NCBI RefSeq assembly: GCF_026230105.1
Contig: NC_079480.1
Coordinates: 24,904,488-24,968,487, forward strand
Length of the DNA: 64,000 nt
Source: Diorhabda sublineata
Taxonomy: Eukaryota; Arthropoda; Insecta; Coleoptera; Chrysomelidae
Direction of reading: 5' to 3'
The position numbers were made by a program, and so were the translations under genes. Shown one piece after another: positions 22,835 through 35,731 of the stretch; within the stretch, counting starts at the first letter, position 1; the number at the start of each line of letters is the position of its first letter. The notes beneath the pieces are model-generated. The model made no database searches and was not told the DNA's origin. It was given only the letters and a program-made list of their open reading frames with translations.

Positions 22835-24244
22835 ATGACATGTAGCTACATATATCATCTGCAAATGCTTTTCCAGAAGTGTATAAATGGTGAAGCGCTA
22901 CCCCAAGAGTGGAAAACATCTTATATGACTACCGTATATAAAAAAGGGGGCAGAGAAAATTGCGACAACTACCGAGGACTTACAGTGCAGTGTATAATAT
23001 CCAGAATTTATGGAAAAATCATAAAAAATAAAATCGAACAGGAATATTGCAACATGGAGGCAGAAGAACAGGCAGGCTTCAGAGCGGGGAGGTCGACTAT
23101 TGATCATTTATTTACGATTTCGCAAATAATTGATAAGAAAACCGCCAAAAATCAAGAACTACACCTTTTGTATGTTGACCTTAAAAAAGCATATGACAGC
23201 GTACCGCAAACAAAACTATGGGATGCCTTGGAAAGAACAAATATAAATGCGGCCCTAATAAAAGCAGTACAAAAGCTTTATGAAAACAGTAAATCGCAAG
23301 TAAAAATAGGAAACAAGGTCTCAAAAGGATTCTCCATCAATAAGGGGTTAAAACAAGGATGCTGTCTGTCGCCCACACTCTTCAAGATATACCTGGAATA
23401 CGCACTAGTACACTAGAAAAGGAAATGTAAGAACATGGGCATCCCACTAATCGATTCCACACTATATACCCTGTGTTTTGCAGATGACCAAATAATCTTG
23501 GCACAGGACTACGAAAACTTAGAATATATGACAAGAAAGCTAGTAGAGGAATACAGGAAATGGGGTCTAGGAGTAAATTTTAGTAAAACGGAATATATGT
23601 GTATTGGAGAAGAGCAACAAAATTTAATACTTGAAGAAACACAACAAAAAATAAGTCATTGTACAAAATACAAATACCTAGGCATGATCATCACTAATGA
23701 TGGAAGATTAGATGAAGCAATAATACAAAGAAATAATCAAGGAAGACAAGCAATAAGACAACTAAATAGTGTATTGTGGGACAAACAAATATCCAAGGAA
23801 AACAAACATCGAATTTACAATAGCATAATAAAAAGTATAACAACATATAATAGCGAAGTCTGGCCTCTAAAAGAAAAAACAGTCAAAATGCTTGAAGCCA
23901 CAGAAATGGATTATTGGAGACGCGCGGCAGGAATATCAAGACTGGAAAAAATAAGAAACGACAGAATCAGGGAAATCATGAAAGTGCAACATACGATTAC
24001 GGAAGAAATTAGGGTGAATCAGTTAAGATGGTACGGACATGTCCAAAGAATGCCTGAAGACCGCATACCCAAACAAATTTTAAATTGGGCACCACAAGGA
24101 AGAAGAAAGAGAGGAAGACCAAGATTGAACTGGAGAGAAGGTATCGAGAAGGATATTCGAGGGAGAGGATTGGAAGAAGATCTTTGGGAAGATCGAGAAA
24201 AATGGAAACTGGGAATCGGAAGACGGCGAAGAACGTTTAACCCG

Positions 24245-24247
<3 letters not shown>
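22835..24247 (+). pseudogene. RTE-like LINE reverse transcriptase, one in-frame stop
   Basis: A single frame runs from 22835 to the (TA)n tract and is interrupted only by a TAG at 23414-23416. Reverse-transcriptase blocks are intact in order: DNYRGLTVQ, EQAGFRAGRSTIDHLF, LLYVDLKKAYDSVP (first catalytic Asp), LKQGCCLSPTLFKIYL, then after the stop LYTLCFADDQIIL (FADD box). The thumb NYLGMI-like block reads YKYLGMIITNDGR. The C-terminal region holds QLRWYGHVQRMPEDRIPKQI and an Arg-rich GRRKRGRPRLNW stretch. The 5' endonuclease domain is absent (5' truncation near 22850). The reading frame enters the microsatellite that forms the element's 3' end. This is the youngest-looking coding element in the window. 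Confidence 0.9.

Positions 24248-24335
<88 letters not shown>
24248..24335. repeat. (TA)n microsatellite, 3' tail of the LINE
   Basis: About 44 uninterrupted TA units directly after the LINE coding region. A simple-repeat tail is usual for RTE-type elements. Confidence 0.9.
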
Positions 24336-24336
<1 letters not shown>

Positions 24337-24540
24337 CTACATATATTCACCCACTGAAGTTCCGATACCCAATTTAGCAAGTGACTTGAAGCAAAGTGTA
24401 CAAGATCTTGCTTGTGAGGAAAAACAATCATTCATATTTTCATCACCAGAGGCTATGTATAATTTGGAAATAAATCAAAAAATCCTCTTCTGATTGGATC
24501 GCTCCGGATCAAAAATACTCTTGCTCTATCAAGTAACATT

Positions 24541-24843
24541 TTACTTCTTCAAAGCAGATCCTGATTTGTTTTTAAGACATACTTGCTCTTCTTGTGAGTT
24601 TGGTAAATTTTCTTTACCATTTGATACTTCCTCAATTATTGTTATGAGAAGTTTTTGACTTGATTCATCCATTATTTTTTGAACTGATTGGAATAATTGA
24701 GCTTTTGTCATTAGGAAATGTTTTTTAGACATTGACAACTTAATTAATATTGTTACTGCATCTGTAGTGAGTGTAGTAGCAGGACCAGAAAGATAAAAGA
24801 CTGATGATTTTCTTTGTATAATGTTGATTATGCAGTTCTTCAA
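24541..24843 (-). other. unrecognised 100-codon ORF
   Basis: A minus-strand frame with a balanced, charged composition (KKHFLMTKAQLFQSVQKIMD in the middle, Lys-rich end). The middle faintly resembles the N-terminal DNA-binding region of pogo-like transposases, which have a helical LTKxDFLxxVQKI pattern, but the match is too weak to assign. There is no splice or promoter context. It could be a decayed element piece or chance. Confidence 0.3.
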
Positions 24844-26569
24844 AATCCGTACATCCTGTTGCCTAGAAATTGCCTTAAAACTAAGTTTTCACAGCTCTAG
24901 AGAAAATTCTGTCGTGCGATTTTTCTAATTTACTGAAAGATCATGATTTTTAAAACTCTGTAATTTTTGCGAATACAGGATTATTCCCATATTATAATCT
25001 ATAATTCCCACTATTAACTACTCAAGCTACAGTTTCATCCTACTGCTTATCTTCCAGAGCCGGACCATTTTTTGGGGTGATAGGTTCTTCTAATTGGGCT
25101 CATGTCTCTAAAAAAGCAAAAATCTCATGTCTAAGTAGAGACACAGAGTAAAAATTGGTGAAAACGTGGCCCTAATATGATTAAAGAGATTTTAATTTCG
25201 ACAAAAATGATAAACAATATATTTTTCTAAATTTTGGAACAGACGAAAAATATCATTTCCTAAGTGTTCCAACGTAGATCAGAAAACTAGAAGGAAATTA
25301 TCCAAAACAAAGTAATAAGGGAACGTGTAATTTCAACGATGTTAATTCTGATGAGAAAGGGGAAATCGTGAAAACAAGAAGATACAAATGAAGTTAAAGT
25401 TTTTTCATTTTTTGAGTTTGTTTCTACTTAAATCGTTTCATAAACTATAAATTATCTCTTTCTTTCGCTTTTCTTCTTATAATCAAATAAATTATCATAT
25501 CCTCAATGTTTTACTCATATTGAGAAGCCATTTTAGGGAGAGGTGAGTCACTGACCTCCCAGAGTTATGGGAGACTTTATTTTAATTTTAATTATATTAA
25601 TCTTCAGTATCAATTTTGATGATAAAGTCTCCATGCAACGATTTTCTTTTTGACTCAAAAAATAATCATAACGTTGTCTCAAAAAGACAGATTTGAACAT
25701 TTAGAAAGTTTCTTTGGCACTTTTTTGAACTTGAAACAAAACTCAATGTAAATGATTTTTATTACATGATAGACAAGTGATTATAGTATCAAATTGACAA
25801 GCCGAAACAAGTTCTTGATTACTTGAAGATTACAGAAATTCATTCATAACGTTTCTTATTACACCTCGTAGTATTTTTGTTTCAAATTTATAGTGTGAGA
25901 TGGAGCTATAATCCTTCTTTATGATGAATAAATAGAAATCCTTCAATCCCGAACGTTAATACTATGAAAATAAGTACATCCCTTTCATTTCTTCTTCTTA
26001 ACAGAGACGACTTTCGAATTTAGTCTCGAAATACCTTATCAAGTTATTCTCTATTCCACGATTGTTCAATGCAATTTCCACTGATAAATATCAGAAGGAA
26101 TTTATTTAATTAAGGCAGTATCGATCGATATACATTTTTTATTAAATTTAGTGTTCTCTGTTTTATTACTTGTAATAATTCCTTATTGTCAACTGAAGTG
26201 ATAAGAAAATGTCATTATTGTTATGTGAAATAAATAGAAAGAATGGTCGCTGAACGGCTTTGTTTGATTTTAATTAATTCCGAATGCATTACGTCGTCCC
26301 GACGTCTTGGAGTACATCAAATTTTCGATGATATTATATTTGCGCCTCAAGCAAACTAGTTTAGTTAAGTAATTGAATACATAGTGGAGAAATGTTATAT
26401 GAAAAATTGGCTATTTGTGACTTTATTAATTGATTATTCCAACACTTTTATAAGAGCCCTTCTAGAATATCCGATAAACAACAGAAAATAAGTTCGAATA
26501 ATCGCAAAATGCAGTTAATTGCGATAACTGAGAGAATATTTTGGGTATTCGAAAGCTCTGTTCAAAGTG
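24844..26569. other. long non-coding stretch
   Basis: AT-rich with no usable frames and no repeat or element motif recognised. Confidence 0.45.
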
Positions 26570-27110
26570 GGCGCCATGTCAGCTCAAAATCAACCAAAAA
26601 CTCTAACGAATTGATGATTATCAGCAATATTTGGAGCTGTGAACGTGATGAACCCAAATTTTAACGTTGATATGTGAAAACATACCTCTAATATTTCACA
26701 AAGGAGTTCAATCTACCGGCCGCCGAGTGGACTGAACATGATAAATCGCCTTAATAGCGGTTGGTAAAGTTGTAGCAATATTATTTTGGGATCTACATCA
26801 TACAATATTCATCAACTATCTTAAAAAAGCAAAATTGTAGACAGCAACTATAACATTGAGCTATTGGGGCATTTGGAAGAGATGATCGCGGAAAACCAGT
26901 TCCATTTGGAGAAAATAGAACTGCTCCATCAAGACAAGTTTTAAACTGCTATCACATCCACCATATTTTCCAAATCTGGTCTCCAGTACCTTATATTCTG
27001 TCCTCAAATTTCACTCCGAGAAAGAGGCTATTGTCGAAACATATTGAGTATAATAGAAACTGAATGTATTACAAAATATATATGAAGTTCTCCACATAGG
27101 TACTAGCTAG
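26570..27110 (+). pseudogene. mariner transposase remnant
   Basis: Plus-strand frames give a EWTE block, then VGKVVAILFWDLHHTIFINY (matching the SAGKVMATVFWDxxGxxxIDY block between the first and second catalytic Asp), and after a gap KLLSHPPYFPNLVSSTLY, the HPPYSPDLAPSDY region where the third Asp is replaced. Frequent stops occur. The N-terminus is missing. Similar in type to the remnant at 43580-44215. Confidence 0.75.
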
Positions 27111-27975
27111 TAGAGGTGCAATTGGAAACGATATAATCAATAATTTGGTTAGAATTTAAACTTCTAAAATCAGAAACAGTCAATTTGAAATAACAACGTA
27201 GCAAGTTCTAGCTTTCAATTTAGATAAATATCTCTAGAGAATGAGAATTAAAAGCAGCGACGATGAAGATTTCGTGGTGGTAAAAATAAAATACAAGAAC
27301 CCTTATAATATGTTTTTTTGTGAAATTGGAGATTGAAACTGCTAGCGTACTCCAAGAGACCATTTATCAGTAGTAACATCAACTTGCATCTTGACTGTTC
27401 ACTCGCATACTTACCACGTGGTTAACATGGTATAAAACAATGTCTTCAATTCATTAGAAGCATTTTTTTAACAGATAACATAATAATAATAACAATAATA
27501 ATGTATAACAATAATACTGGGACTTACTATATACACTTAAATATAAATAATTGATATTTGATACAAGCAATGAAAAATGCTTGGAAATTATAATGTAATC
27601 AAGATCGATTGTGTCTTATGATACTGATTGTCTCATAAACCATTTCACCCTCTGGACCTATACGAAGAGCTTAATTCGCAGCTCTCGACTTCAGTTCATA
27701 GACAAACTTTCAAAATTTCACAATATTTGGTTATAAGGAACAGACATTTTTATACGAAAAGTATGATTGTCAATTTGAAGATTGTAGAATATTCTTCCTA
27801 AGCCCGGAGCTGTACCAATTTAGCTAAACACTTTCTTATGACCCAGTTCCAACAAATAAATTAGGAATTTTCTCTTCTCATTGTTTCTTTCATCTTTGAT
27901 CCCTTTGAGCCTTTAAATAAAACGAATAATTCAAGTGTAAGTTTTGTAAGTCTTAATTTTTCCGCTTTCTTTCAG
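27111..27975. other. non-coding (presumed intron)
   Basis: AT-rich, with a short (AAT/AAC)n-type run at 27483-27517. Ends in the acceptor CTTTCTTTCAG at 27965-27975. Confidence 0.45.
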
Positions 27976-28089
27976 TCATCACTTTGTAAAAAATTGCTCA
28001 ATTTATCTTTTTGTTCAAAATTTGAAAAGAAGCGCCGAAGATTCATCAGATATATCAGACATTAAAATGGGTGGCAAACTGTTTCATTG
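27976..28089 (+). CDS. candidate internal exon B of the unknown plus-strand gene
   Basis: A consensus donor (TTG then GTAAGT) ends this exon at 28089. Two acceptors are possible: a strong one (TTTCTTTCAG) giving 27976-28089, and a weaker one (TTTGAAAAG) giving 28030-28089. They differ by 54 nt, so both keep the same frame. The convincing coding part is the shorter version: joined to exon A's two leftover bases it reads RSAEDSSDISDIKMGGKLFH plus two bases. The extra 5' part of the longer form (HHFVKNCSIYLFVQNLK) looks less coding-like. The peptide is acidic then basic, with no motif I can assign. Phase in and out (2 and 2) equals that of exons A and C. Confidence 0.6.
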
Positions 28090-28789
28090 GTAAGTATTAT
28101 TAGATCACTATTTCCATTAAATACCAAATTAGTTTTGAATAAAATCTATTCAAAAGTAATTACAAAAACTTGATCTACAAAACATTCACTGTTAATTAAA
28201 ATTCCAGCACTTGGCGATCAGATACAAAAAGAAAACAAAATAATGAAATACCTACTTACTTAGGTGAAGATGTCATAAAGCTGTACAAGAGTTTTTTGAA
28301 ATGCCAACCAATCTTTTATTTGATCTTTATCAAGACTAAAAACTATAACTCAATCATTTGAGTTAAGATGTATTCAGCACGCAACACTATTCGAAATTAT
28401 CTACTTACTTCTAAGCATTTTGTACCTCCACGGAGTTTAATAACCACTAGCAATCGTCGAGGGAAACTAGTTATCATATTTAAGGTGTTTTATGAATGAT
28501 CTTCCAAACAAATATTTTTTGAACATTCAAAAACTCTCTTGAACTTTAGCCAAAGCTGAGTTCGTATTGTATATACCTAACGTTATAATTCTGCATCAAT
28601 ACACCTTGGACGAATAGGAAGCAGCTCTGTGTCTATCTCAAAACAAATTCCTTCGAGAACTAACAACAAATGATTCCTTTGGATTTGGATTTAGTTCTAC
28701 TCTAAACTCTTTCACGATTAGGTGGTTAAGACACACTCAAAAGTTACATGAATGAAACTTTTTGAAAACAAAATCTTGTAATAACTGAA
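28090..28789. other. non-coding (presumed intron)
   Basis: AT-rich with nothing recognised. Confidence 0.4.
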
Positions 28790-29400
28790 AAACAAACATA
28801 AAAATAACGGAATAAAGATAAAAATAGAATAAAATTTCAATATACAATGAGTAACAAAATTATATCAAATATTATTATTAGAATAGTCGTTTACAAAGTA
28901 GAAGGCACTTTCCAGTAAATTTGCCCGCAAATTATTGCGAAAGGTGGGAAAAGATTATATAGATTTGATTTCAAATGGCAAGTGATTGTGCATATTTTTG
29001 CATTGTAAAATATTGAGCCCTCAACTAATTCTGAACGTAGAATAGGTAAGTAAAGATCGTGCTCCGCGTTCCTAAGTGCAACGATCTTTCTGAAATTGGA
29101 GAAGCGTGTTTACGAATTAGGCAAACAGATTCAAAGATAAATAAGGAAGAAAGAGTCAGAATTTTAAATCTTTTAAAGAAGTCCCTGCAGTGAGACCAGC
29201 TCTCTTTTAAAGTTTGAGGATTCGCTCAAATTGAATCGCACCATACGTTTCCCAGAAGGGAAGGACATATCGGAGATGCGACTCAATAAGGACATAATAA
29301 ACTGTTAATGAGGTGGATGAGTTCAGTTCCTTGGAAACTGATCTTAGCGCAAAACGGGAGGAACCTGCTGTGATCTACTGTTGAGCTGGTATATCTTCTA
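28790..29400 (-). pseudogene. LINE 3' fragment, second copy of the 1480-2265 family
   Basis: On the minus strand the peptide YYVLIESHLRYVLPFWETYG and QFERILKL at about 29200-29300 parallels the thumb region of the copy at 1830-1900. The downstream 3' UTR also matches base by base for long stretches (for example ATGCAAAAATATGCACAATC in both). It extends to about 28790. The polymerase core is absent, as expected from 5' truncation. Confidence 0.75.
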
Positions 29401-29559
29401 TTAGCCTTTTCCTAGATAATTTATCAAGTTAATAATTCATATATGGAAAAAAGAATATTCAGTAGACATCTTTAGTGTTTGGTGAAAGTGATTGTAGTTG
29501 TTAGATTCTCAGACGCCGAACCATATCAGCTTTATCCCAAGAATCACCTTCACATTTAT

Positions 29560-29940
29560 TGTTCGAAAATAAATTCATGATACAAATTCACGTACTAGAA
29601 GGTAAATTTTCCTTCTAAACTTTGTGGTATTTTTTTGAAATTAGAATTAAATTCTATTTCTAATACAGAAAGGAAGGTCATAACTAATATTACTTCCACA
29701 TACGAATATCTGACTGAAGCTTCAATGCTACTACGGAAATATGATGCATCTTTTAAGTCAAAATGTTTGTACAGTTTCAATAAAATCAATAAAAAAGTTA
29801 TCCTCGCATTCCCAATATCTTGTAGCAATATTTTTTCCATACCTTTCGTGACCTTCACGTTTTTGACACGGGTTATCTTTTACGATGTCTCTCCATGGAA
29901 TTTTGTTGGGTTCATCACTTATCACAATTGATAGGATTAC
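29560..29940 (-). pseudogene. mariner transposase remnant (weak)
   Basis: On the minus strand TRYWECEDNFFIDFIETVQT followed by LKRCI resembles the mariner ATxFWDxxGxxxIDFLxxGQTxNxxRY block that lies between the first and second catalytic Asp. Neither catalytic residue can be placed with confidence and stops follow. The 86-97-codon frames on both strands here are shadows of this remnant. Confidence 0.5.
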
Positions 29941-30539
29941 ACTTCCTTGGTCATCGCGGCTACGCCCAAAAATCGCTCAAAACCCAAAGTTAACGTTATT
30001 TTTGAACTGCGCTAAGAATTCGAAACATCCTCCTGCACTAATTTTTGCCTTGTATAAATTGCTCATCTAGGATCCTTAGAACACTTGTTCAGGACATGTT
30101 GATCTGTACTGCATTTTTTTTGCTCTTAGGCTCCGGTCACTTAGGACAATTTATTCCACTAATATATTGTTTTCTGGAGTAGTTACCATATAGGATCTCC
30201 TGCACGAGTGATTTTCGTCCTCGGGGAAACACCTTAGACCAATTTATAATTATTAAAAATGATGTCTATTTTGTTTTTGATTTGTACTGGCGTTAATCCT
30301 TCTTCAATCAAAAATTTTATACCAGCACTAAACTTAATTTGACACATTTTCCAAAAAAACTTGAGTGATCTTTCGAGCTCTACTACCAATAATAAAATGA
30401 ATCGAAGCAGCAACTTGAAACTTTGTGTAAATCTTATTGAGACTTGACGCTGACACGTGACAAGTTTTTGCTAGATAAGTTTATTAATAAGATTCGTCTG
30501 AGGTAATTTCTGAACTTAGTGATATTTTATTTAGGTCCT
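29941..30539. other. non-coding, nothing recognised
   Basis: No motif seen. Confidence 0.4.
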
Positions 30540-31337
30540 AAAATTCCAGATATTCCTTCGAGTGGTAGATTTGATGATGATCTATCCGCGTTAACAGATG
30601 GACCCTCTAACATTATGTGTTTTGTTGTCAATTTGCAATTGCAGTAGCTATTAGTCAGTCACGTATGACCTAGACGGAGACGCGTTAGAAGAACTTCATT
30701 TCGATGAAGTTTACGCACTCCGCATTATCATCATTTACAGTTTTCTCGGCGACCAGGTCTGCTCCTTTGTTTCCTTTTATTCCAGTTTGTGAGAACATCC
30801 AACAATATGCATTGTTTTTTGTAGTTATCTTATATATATTGCAGTTGGTGATCAATTTTTGAGTATGAAGTGATTAAGTACGTCTGATCAATTAGTGATG
30901 TATGTAGCTCAATATATTGCATATAATTCAGCAGAGAAAGTGAATGGAGCTGGAGGAGTTCTTAGCATATATTTGAAACTTGGTACAATAACATCGATAC
31001 CCGTAGCATCTTGAAATTTCGATGCGTCTGCGTAAATATGTACAAAGTTATTGTAATCATCAAGTATATTAACAAAGTGTCTTTTGCTTAGTGAATGGTT
31101 GGTGTGATTTTTGACGAATGCGGTCAGCATGCTAAATAATTTGATGCTTATTATTGTCCGTAGTGTAGTCGTAGAATATTCGATAAGAAGACATTCAAGA
31201 AGGAAGAAATTTGATCCCTCTAGAAAGATTCTAGTTATAGTATAGGACGGTTTAGTGGTTCTAGTTTTATGTGAAAAACGATTTTGGAGTTTCTTTTGAA
31301 AAGTAGAGCTGAATCCTTTTATTTTATTTGGGCTCAA
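30540..31337 (-). pseudogene. LINE RNase H domain remnant (I/R1-like)
   Basis: A 142-codon minus-strand frame ends in IYADASKFQDATGID and FSAELYAIY. This is the start of an RNase H domain: YTDGSK with the first catalytic Asp and, 40-45 residues on, the AEL motif with the catalytic Glu. After a stop the region continues with a GIKGNKGADLVAEKT block (third acidic site, as in GIxGNExAD) at about 30740-30780 and a RLRLGHT tail near 30680. RNase H at the C-terminus of the polyprotein is typical of I- and R1-group LINEs. The reverse transcriptase upstream is not readable. Confidence 0.7.
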
Positions 31338-32149
31338 TTACATTCCTTTGTTTCCTGAAAATGGTTCTCTTTATTAGTAGTTCAGACTCTCGACTGGTGT
31401 TGTTTGAATGTAACTGTTATCAAATGCAAGGCTCAATTGTGGAAGCTGTCGAGTCTGGTCGATATTTTCTTGGTAAATATCGATATTAAAAGTGAGTGAC
31501 ACGTTTTAATTTTGAACTGAAGTATAGTTAAACCTGTACAAACACGTTCAACTATCGTTTGTTACTTGTACGAAGCACGTTCGCAGATGAAATTTAAAAA
31601 TGAAAGCTTAAATATAAACACTAATTCCGAGGTTATAAAAGACCCTTTCATGAATATTCACTTGATATATCCACCGCCATCACTTTGTACTAAGCTTGAA
31701 TGATTTATCGTCATTATGGAGGACGTAATATTAATGTTTTATAGCAGCACATGTTTGAACACGCCATTATAAATTGTTTATATTGGAAAATTAAACACAA
31801 ATACGGAGAAATAACAAAATTCGAATTACACATTGACGTTATTATTAATTAATTATTCTAAAAAGTTATACAAAAAGATTACACAGACGTTAATCAAATC
31901 GACCGAATAATTGACACCGAGTGTTTGTATTCGCGCACAATTAATGGATGTTTTGTTTGTCGAAGGTTCAATTCGTATAGATTTGTATGTATAAAGGTTT
32001 TTTTTTCGGAAAACTCCATTTCATCGATTCGTACTAATTACATCGACAATTTAATACATACAACAATTTATATTTCAACTATTTCAATTGCGTCGCAATG
32101 ACAATATATAGATATCGAAGAAAATGTATTAATCATTTCAATTCTTCCC
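31338..32149. other. non-coding, nothing recognised
   Basis: AT-rich. No motif seen. Confidence 0.4.
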
Positions 32150-32420
32150 AACTTTCAATTAGTTCGATACCTTTTTTATAATAAGAATCGTACAACTCCT
32201 CAAAATACCCGTTTGAAATGATATCTCATGTACCCTATTCGCCAGATATAGCCCCTCAGATTATTTTTTTCCAAGACGTGTTGAGATTTTCTAAGAATGA
32301 AGAAGTGATATCCGCAGTTAATAGCTTGACGATACTTATTATAAAAAGGGTATCTTATTGAACAGCGTTCTGTACATTTAATTTGATCGTAGAAATACAA
32401 CATCTACTGATGTTAAGCCT
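32150..32420 (+). pseudogene. mariner transposase C-terminal fragment
   Basis: The plus strand reads ISHVPYSPDIAP then FFQDVLRFSKNEEVISAV, corresponding to the HPPYSPDLAPSDYxLFPxLK...NEEVIAAV block. The third catalytic Asp is shifted out of frame by a small indel. No other part is preserved. Confidence 0.7.
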
Positions 32421-35052
32421 AATGTGGCATTATTTATAAGCCACATCCCTTGAACCATCTAAAATTCAATGCAACACGAGATTTTCAACAGGTGGATGTC
32501 GATACCTGGTGCTAGGATGATTTTTATTACTTAAACGTATTACACATGGAAAGAAGGAAAGTTTCATCACCATCAGTATAAACGAGGAGCTCAAGCAATT
32601 CAATTGAGACTATCAAAATCCTGATGACCGCGAAACATTGATTAACAATATTTTTTATTTTGATATAGCTACAAATGGTTTGAACAGAGAAATTATTTAT
32701 AAATTTGAGTCTACAACTCATTGATATTGAATCAGATTTGGTGAGAAATCATCTGGTTTATCAAATACACTGATTTTATTATTTTGATATGTTAGCTTTG
32801 CAATTTGAACGTTTTTGTCTACAACAATTAACTAATTGAAGAGTTGTAGCTTGACTCTTCGAAATAATTAGAATTTCCACTTTTCAGATCTTGTTTCTTT
32901 TTGATTGATTTTAATGTTGTATAATGAGCTTCAAAACAACAGGTTATAATGAACGTTCCCGTGTATTTAGGTTTCTTATGCGATAACCAATAATTTAATT
33001 GATGACTTGTACATAATTTTCTCATTTTCAATGTTTTCTAATGATAAAACCATCAAAACAAATGTTTTTTATACTATTTATAGATAGAAATATAAACAGT
33101 ATGAAAATCCATATAGTTTAGGAGAAATTAGAGTTGAAATAAATTGAATACGCCCGAATATAACGTGGCACATAATCAATGGAAAAAATTTCTGATGATT
33201 TTAATCAGTAGTTACTCATCTTTTGAATTCCATAAATCAACAAAGAAAAACGACAAAAATCCGTTGCGAGGGTGGCTACGTATTTCGCAGGGCTCATTGT
33301 TTATGAGAACAGAAGACTCCTGAATAAGAAGTCGGCATCTGGATGTCCGCAGAATTTTCTCAGCTAAAATAATAGCGGTGCCCTTCTCGTTTTCTCTTCA
33401 CGAAGGTGACGGCGTTCCAACCTCTCTAAGAATGCCATAAATTCTCCAACCTCCGACTGCCTGACAAACAGAAAACGTCCCAGTTATTTCCCTTATCAAT
33501 TTTATGGAGTCTACCCGTTTCTTTTGACGGGCCTCTATTTCTGTTTAAGACTAAAAGTATACGAAAGCAGGAGAATTTTTTCTGATATTTCATATTTTTT
33601 GCGAGGCACATTTCACTGAATGGAATTTCATATTCAAATCGACCGGATTATCCAATTTAATACTGAGGGCTTCCAGTTCTAAATGAATTAAAAGCACAAT
33701 GTTGGGTTAATTTGATTTTTAATCTTACTGGATATCAATTAATTGATAAGAAAAGTATTTTCATTAATATTATATAGAAACAACCTATCAAAATTTATTA
33801 TGAGTGTTTGAAAACAGTGTGCTTTTTGACAAAAATAGAGAACTTATCCCTTTGCCGTATACATCTCACGCATTTATAGAAGAAAATTTTAAATAGTTCA
33901 GTCAATGTAGTAAAACTTTGAATTTAGGTTCTACTAGTCCTTTATTTTCTCTACCAGACGTGGAATTTTACTTGGAAGTGGATGCATATTTGAAAACAAA
34001 TTGACTTTTGTCAATTGATATTTCATTTATTGAAGAAATTATGAGTTTTCAGGGAAAAAATAACATTTACAGACAGTTTCTCGTAAATAACTGGAAACAT
34101 ATGCATTTAATTGACAAATATGTGAAAAACAAAATAAAGTCTATTAAAAAACAGAAATAATTGTGTTTTTATGATGCACTCAGGTCCTATAGAACTGATA
34201 TTATTGCTTGTCCAAAGTTAATTGGTATTTTCCAACGCCAAAATAGAAAGTTTCTACGTACAATAAACAAAAATCAATACATTTTTCTTAAATTACGTCT
34301 ATTCACCTTTGTTCTTATTTTCTTTTTAAATCCTATCATCAAAACTAAGCGAGTTATGAAGAGAATAATGTTTATTCGTATTTTCTCTTCGATAAAAAAA
34401 TATTCTTATCCGCTCTTGAACAAAATTGTTGCCAATCATTCTTATACGTTTTGAGTGTTGGACCAGTATAAAGTATTTATTTCTCAAAATTGAAATTAAT
34501 TGAAAAACTATTATTGATTAATTTTATGGTTATTTTATGAGCTAGAAATTAACTTATAGATCTTAAAAAAACCCACGAAAAGGTTTTTACAAGGACTTTA
34601 TTGCTTAAAAACTGAGCGACGGAGGGATCAAAATCACACCTTTGTAGAAATTAGAATACAGTTTAAACTCTTTCAAACGTCATTGACTGGACTAAAAAGA
34701 TATTTCCATGTTTCTATATAAAAACAATTATTATGGAAGTGTATATGCAAAAAGAGAAAATGGGGAAGACTAGATGAATGATAGAATAGACAAAGATAAA
34801 AAATAGATATGGAGGCGGCGAGCTTGTAGAAAAAATCAATCAAATAAACTATGCTCTAAACGAGATAATAATTAGATAAAACGAAATAGGAGAAAACTAA
34901 AAACAGAGAGTTATTTTGACAGTTTTCTCTATTTGATACAGTTTTCAGGAGAAACAGATTAGAAGAAAACATAAAGTATACCAGCAAATGTAAGTCAACC
35001 AAATAGCCTATTAATATAAGAAACAGAAACAATAATTGGGAAGGGAAACTTA
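32421..35052. other. long non-coding stretch
   Basis: Scattered 60-97-codon frames on both strands show no recognisable content. A somewhat GC-richer patch at 33270-33540 has no motif I can name. Presumed intron. Confidence 0.4.
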
Positions 35053-35731
35053 GAAAAAAAGAAAGAAAAGAAAGAAAAGAAAGAAAAGAAAGAAAAGAAA
35101 GAAAAGAAAGAAAAGAAAGAAAAGAAAGAAAAGAAAGAAAAGAAAGAAAAGAAAGAAAAGAAAGAAATGAAAGAAAAGAAAGAAAAGAAAGAAATGAAAG
35201 AAAAGAAAGAAAAGAAAGAAAAGAAAGAAAAGAAAGAAAAGAAAGAAATGAAAGAAAAGAAAGAAAAGAAAGAAAAGAAAGAAAAGAAAGAAATGAAAGA
35301 AAAGAAAGAAAAGAAAGAAAAGAAAGAAAAGAAAGAAAAGAAAGAATAGAAAGAAAAGAAAGAAAAGAAAGAAAAGAAAGAAAAGAAAGAAAAGAAAGAA
35401 AAGAAAGAAAAGAAAGAAAAGAAAGAAAAGAAAGAAAAGAAAGAAAAGAAAGAAAAGAAAGAAAAGAAAGAAAAGAAAGAAAAGAAAGAAAAGAAAGAAT
35501 AGAAAGAAAAGAAAGAAAAGAAAGAAAAGAAAGAAAAGAAAGAAAAGAAAGAAAAGAAAGAAAAGAAAGAAAAGAAAGAAAAGAAAGAAAAGAAAGAATA
35601 GAAAGAAAAGAAAGAAAAGAAAGAAAAGAAAGAAAAGAAAGAAAAGAAAGAAAAGAAAGAAAAGAAAGAAAAGAAAGAAAAGAAAGAAAAGAAAGAAAAG
35701 AAAGAAAAGAAAGAAAAGAAAGAAAAGAGAG
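35053..35731. repeat. 9-bp polypurine minisatellite (GAAAGAAAA)n
   Basis: About 75 units of GAAAGAAAA in tandem, all purine on the plus strand apart from single A-to-T changes in a few units (GAAATG near 35166, 35192, 35246 and 35291; GAATAG near 35346, 35499 and 35598). The long open frames in both directions over it are artefacts of the 9-bp unit. Confidence 0.97.

Noticed and set aside
22898..23107. Minus-strand 69-codon frame
   Set aside because: Antisense shadow of the LINE reverse transcriptase.
24246..24431. Minus-strand frame of Tyr-Ile repeats
   Set aside because: Product of the (TA)n tract only.
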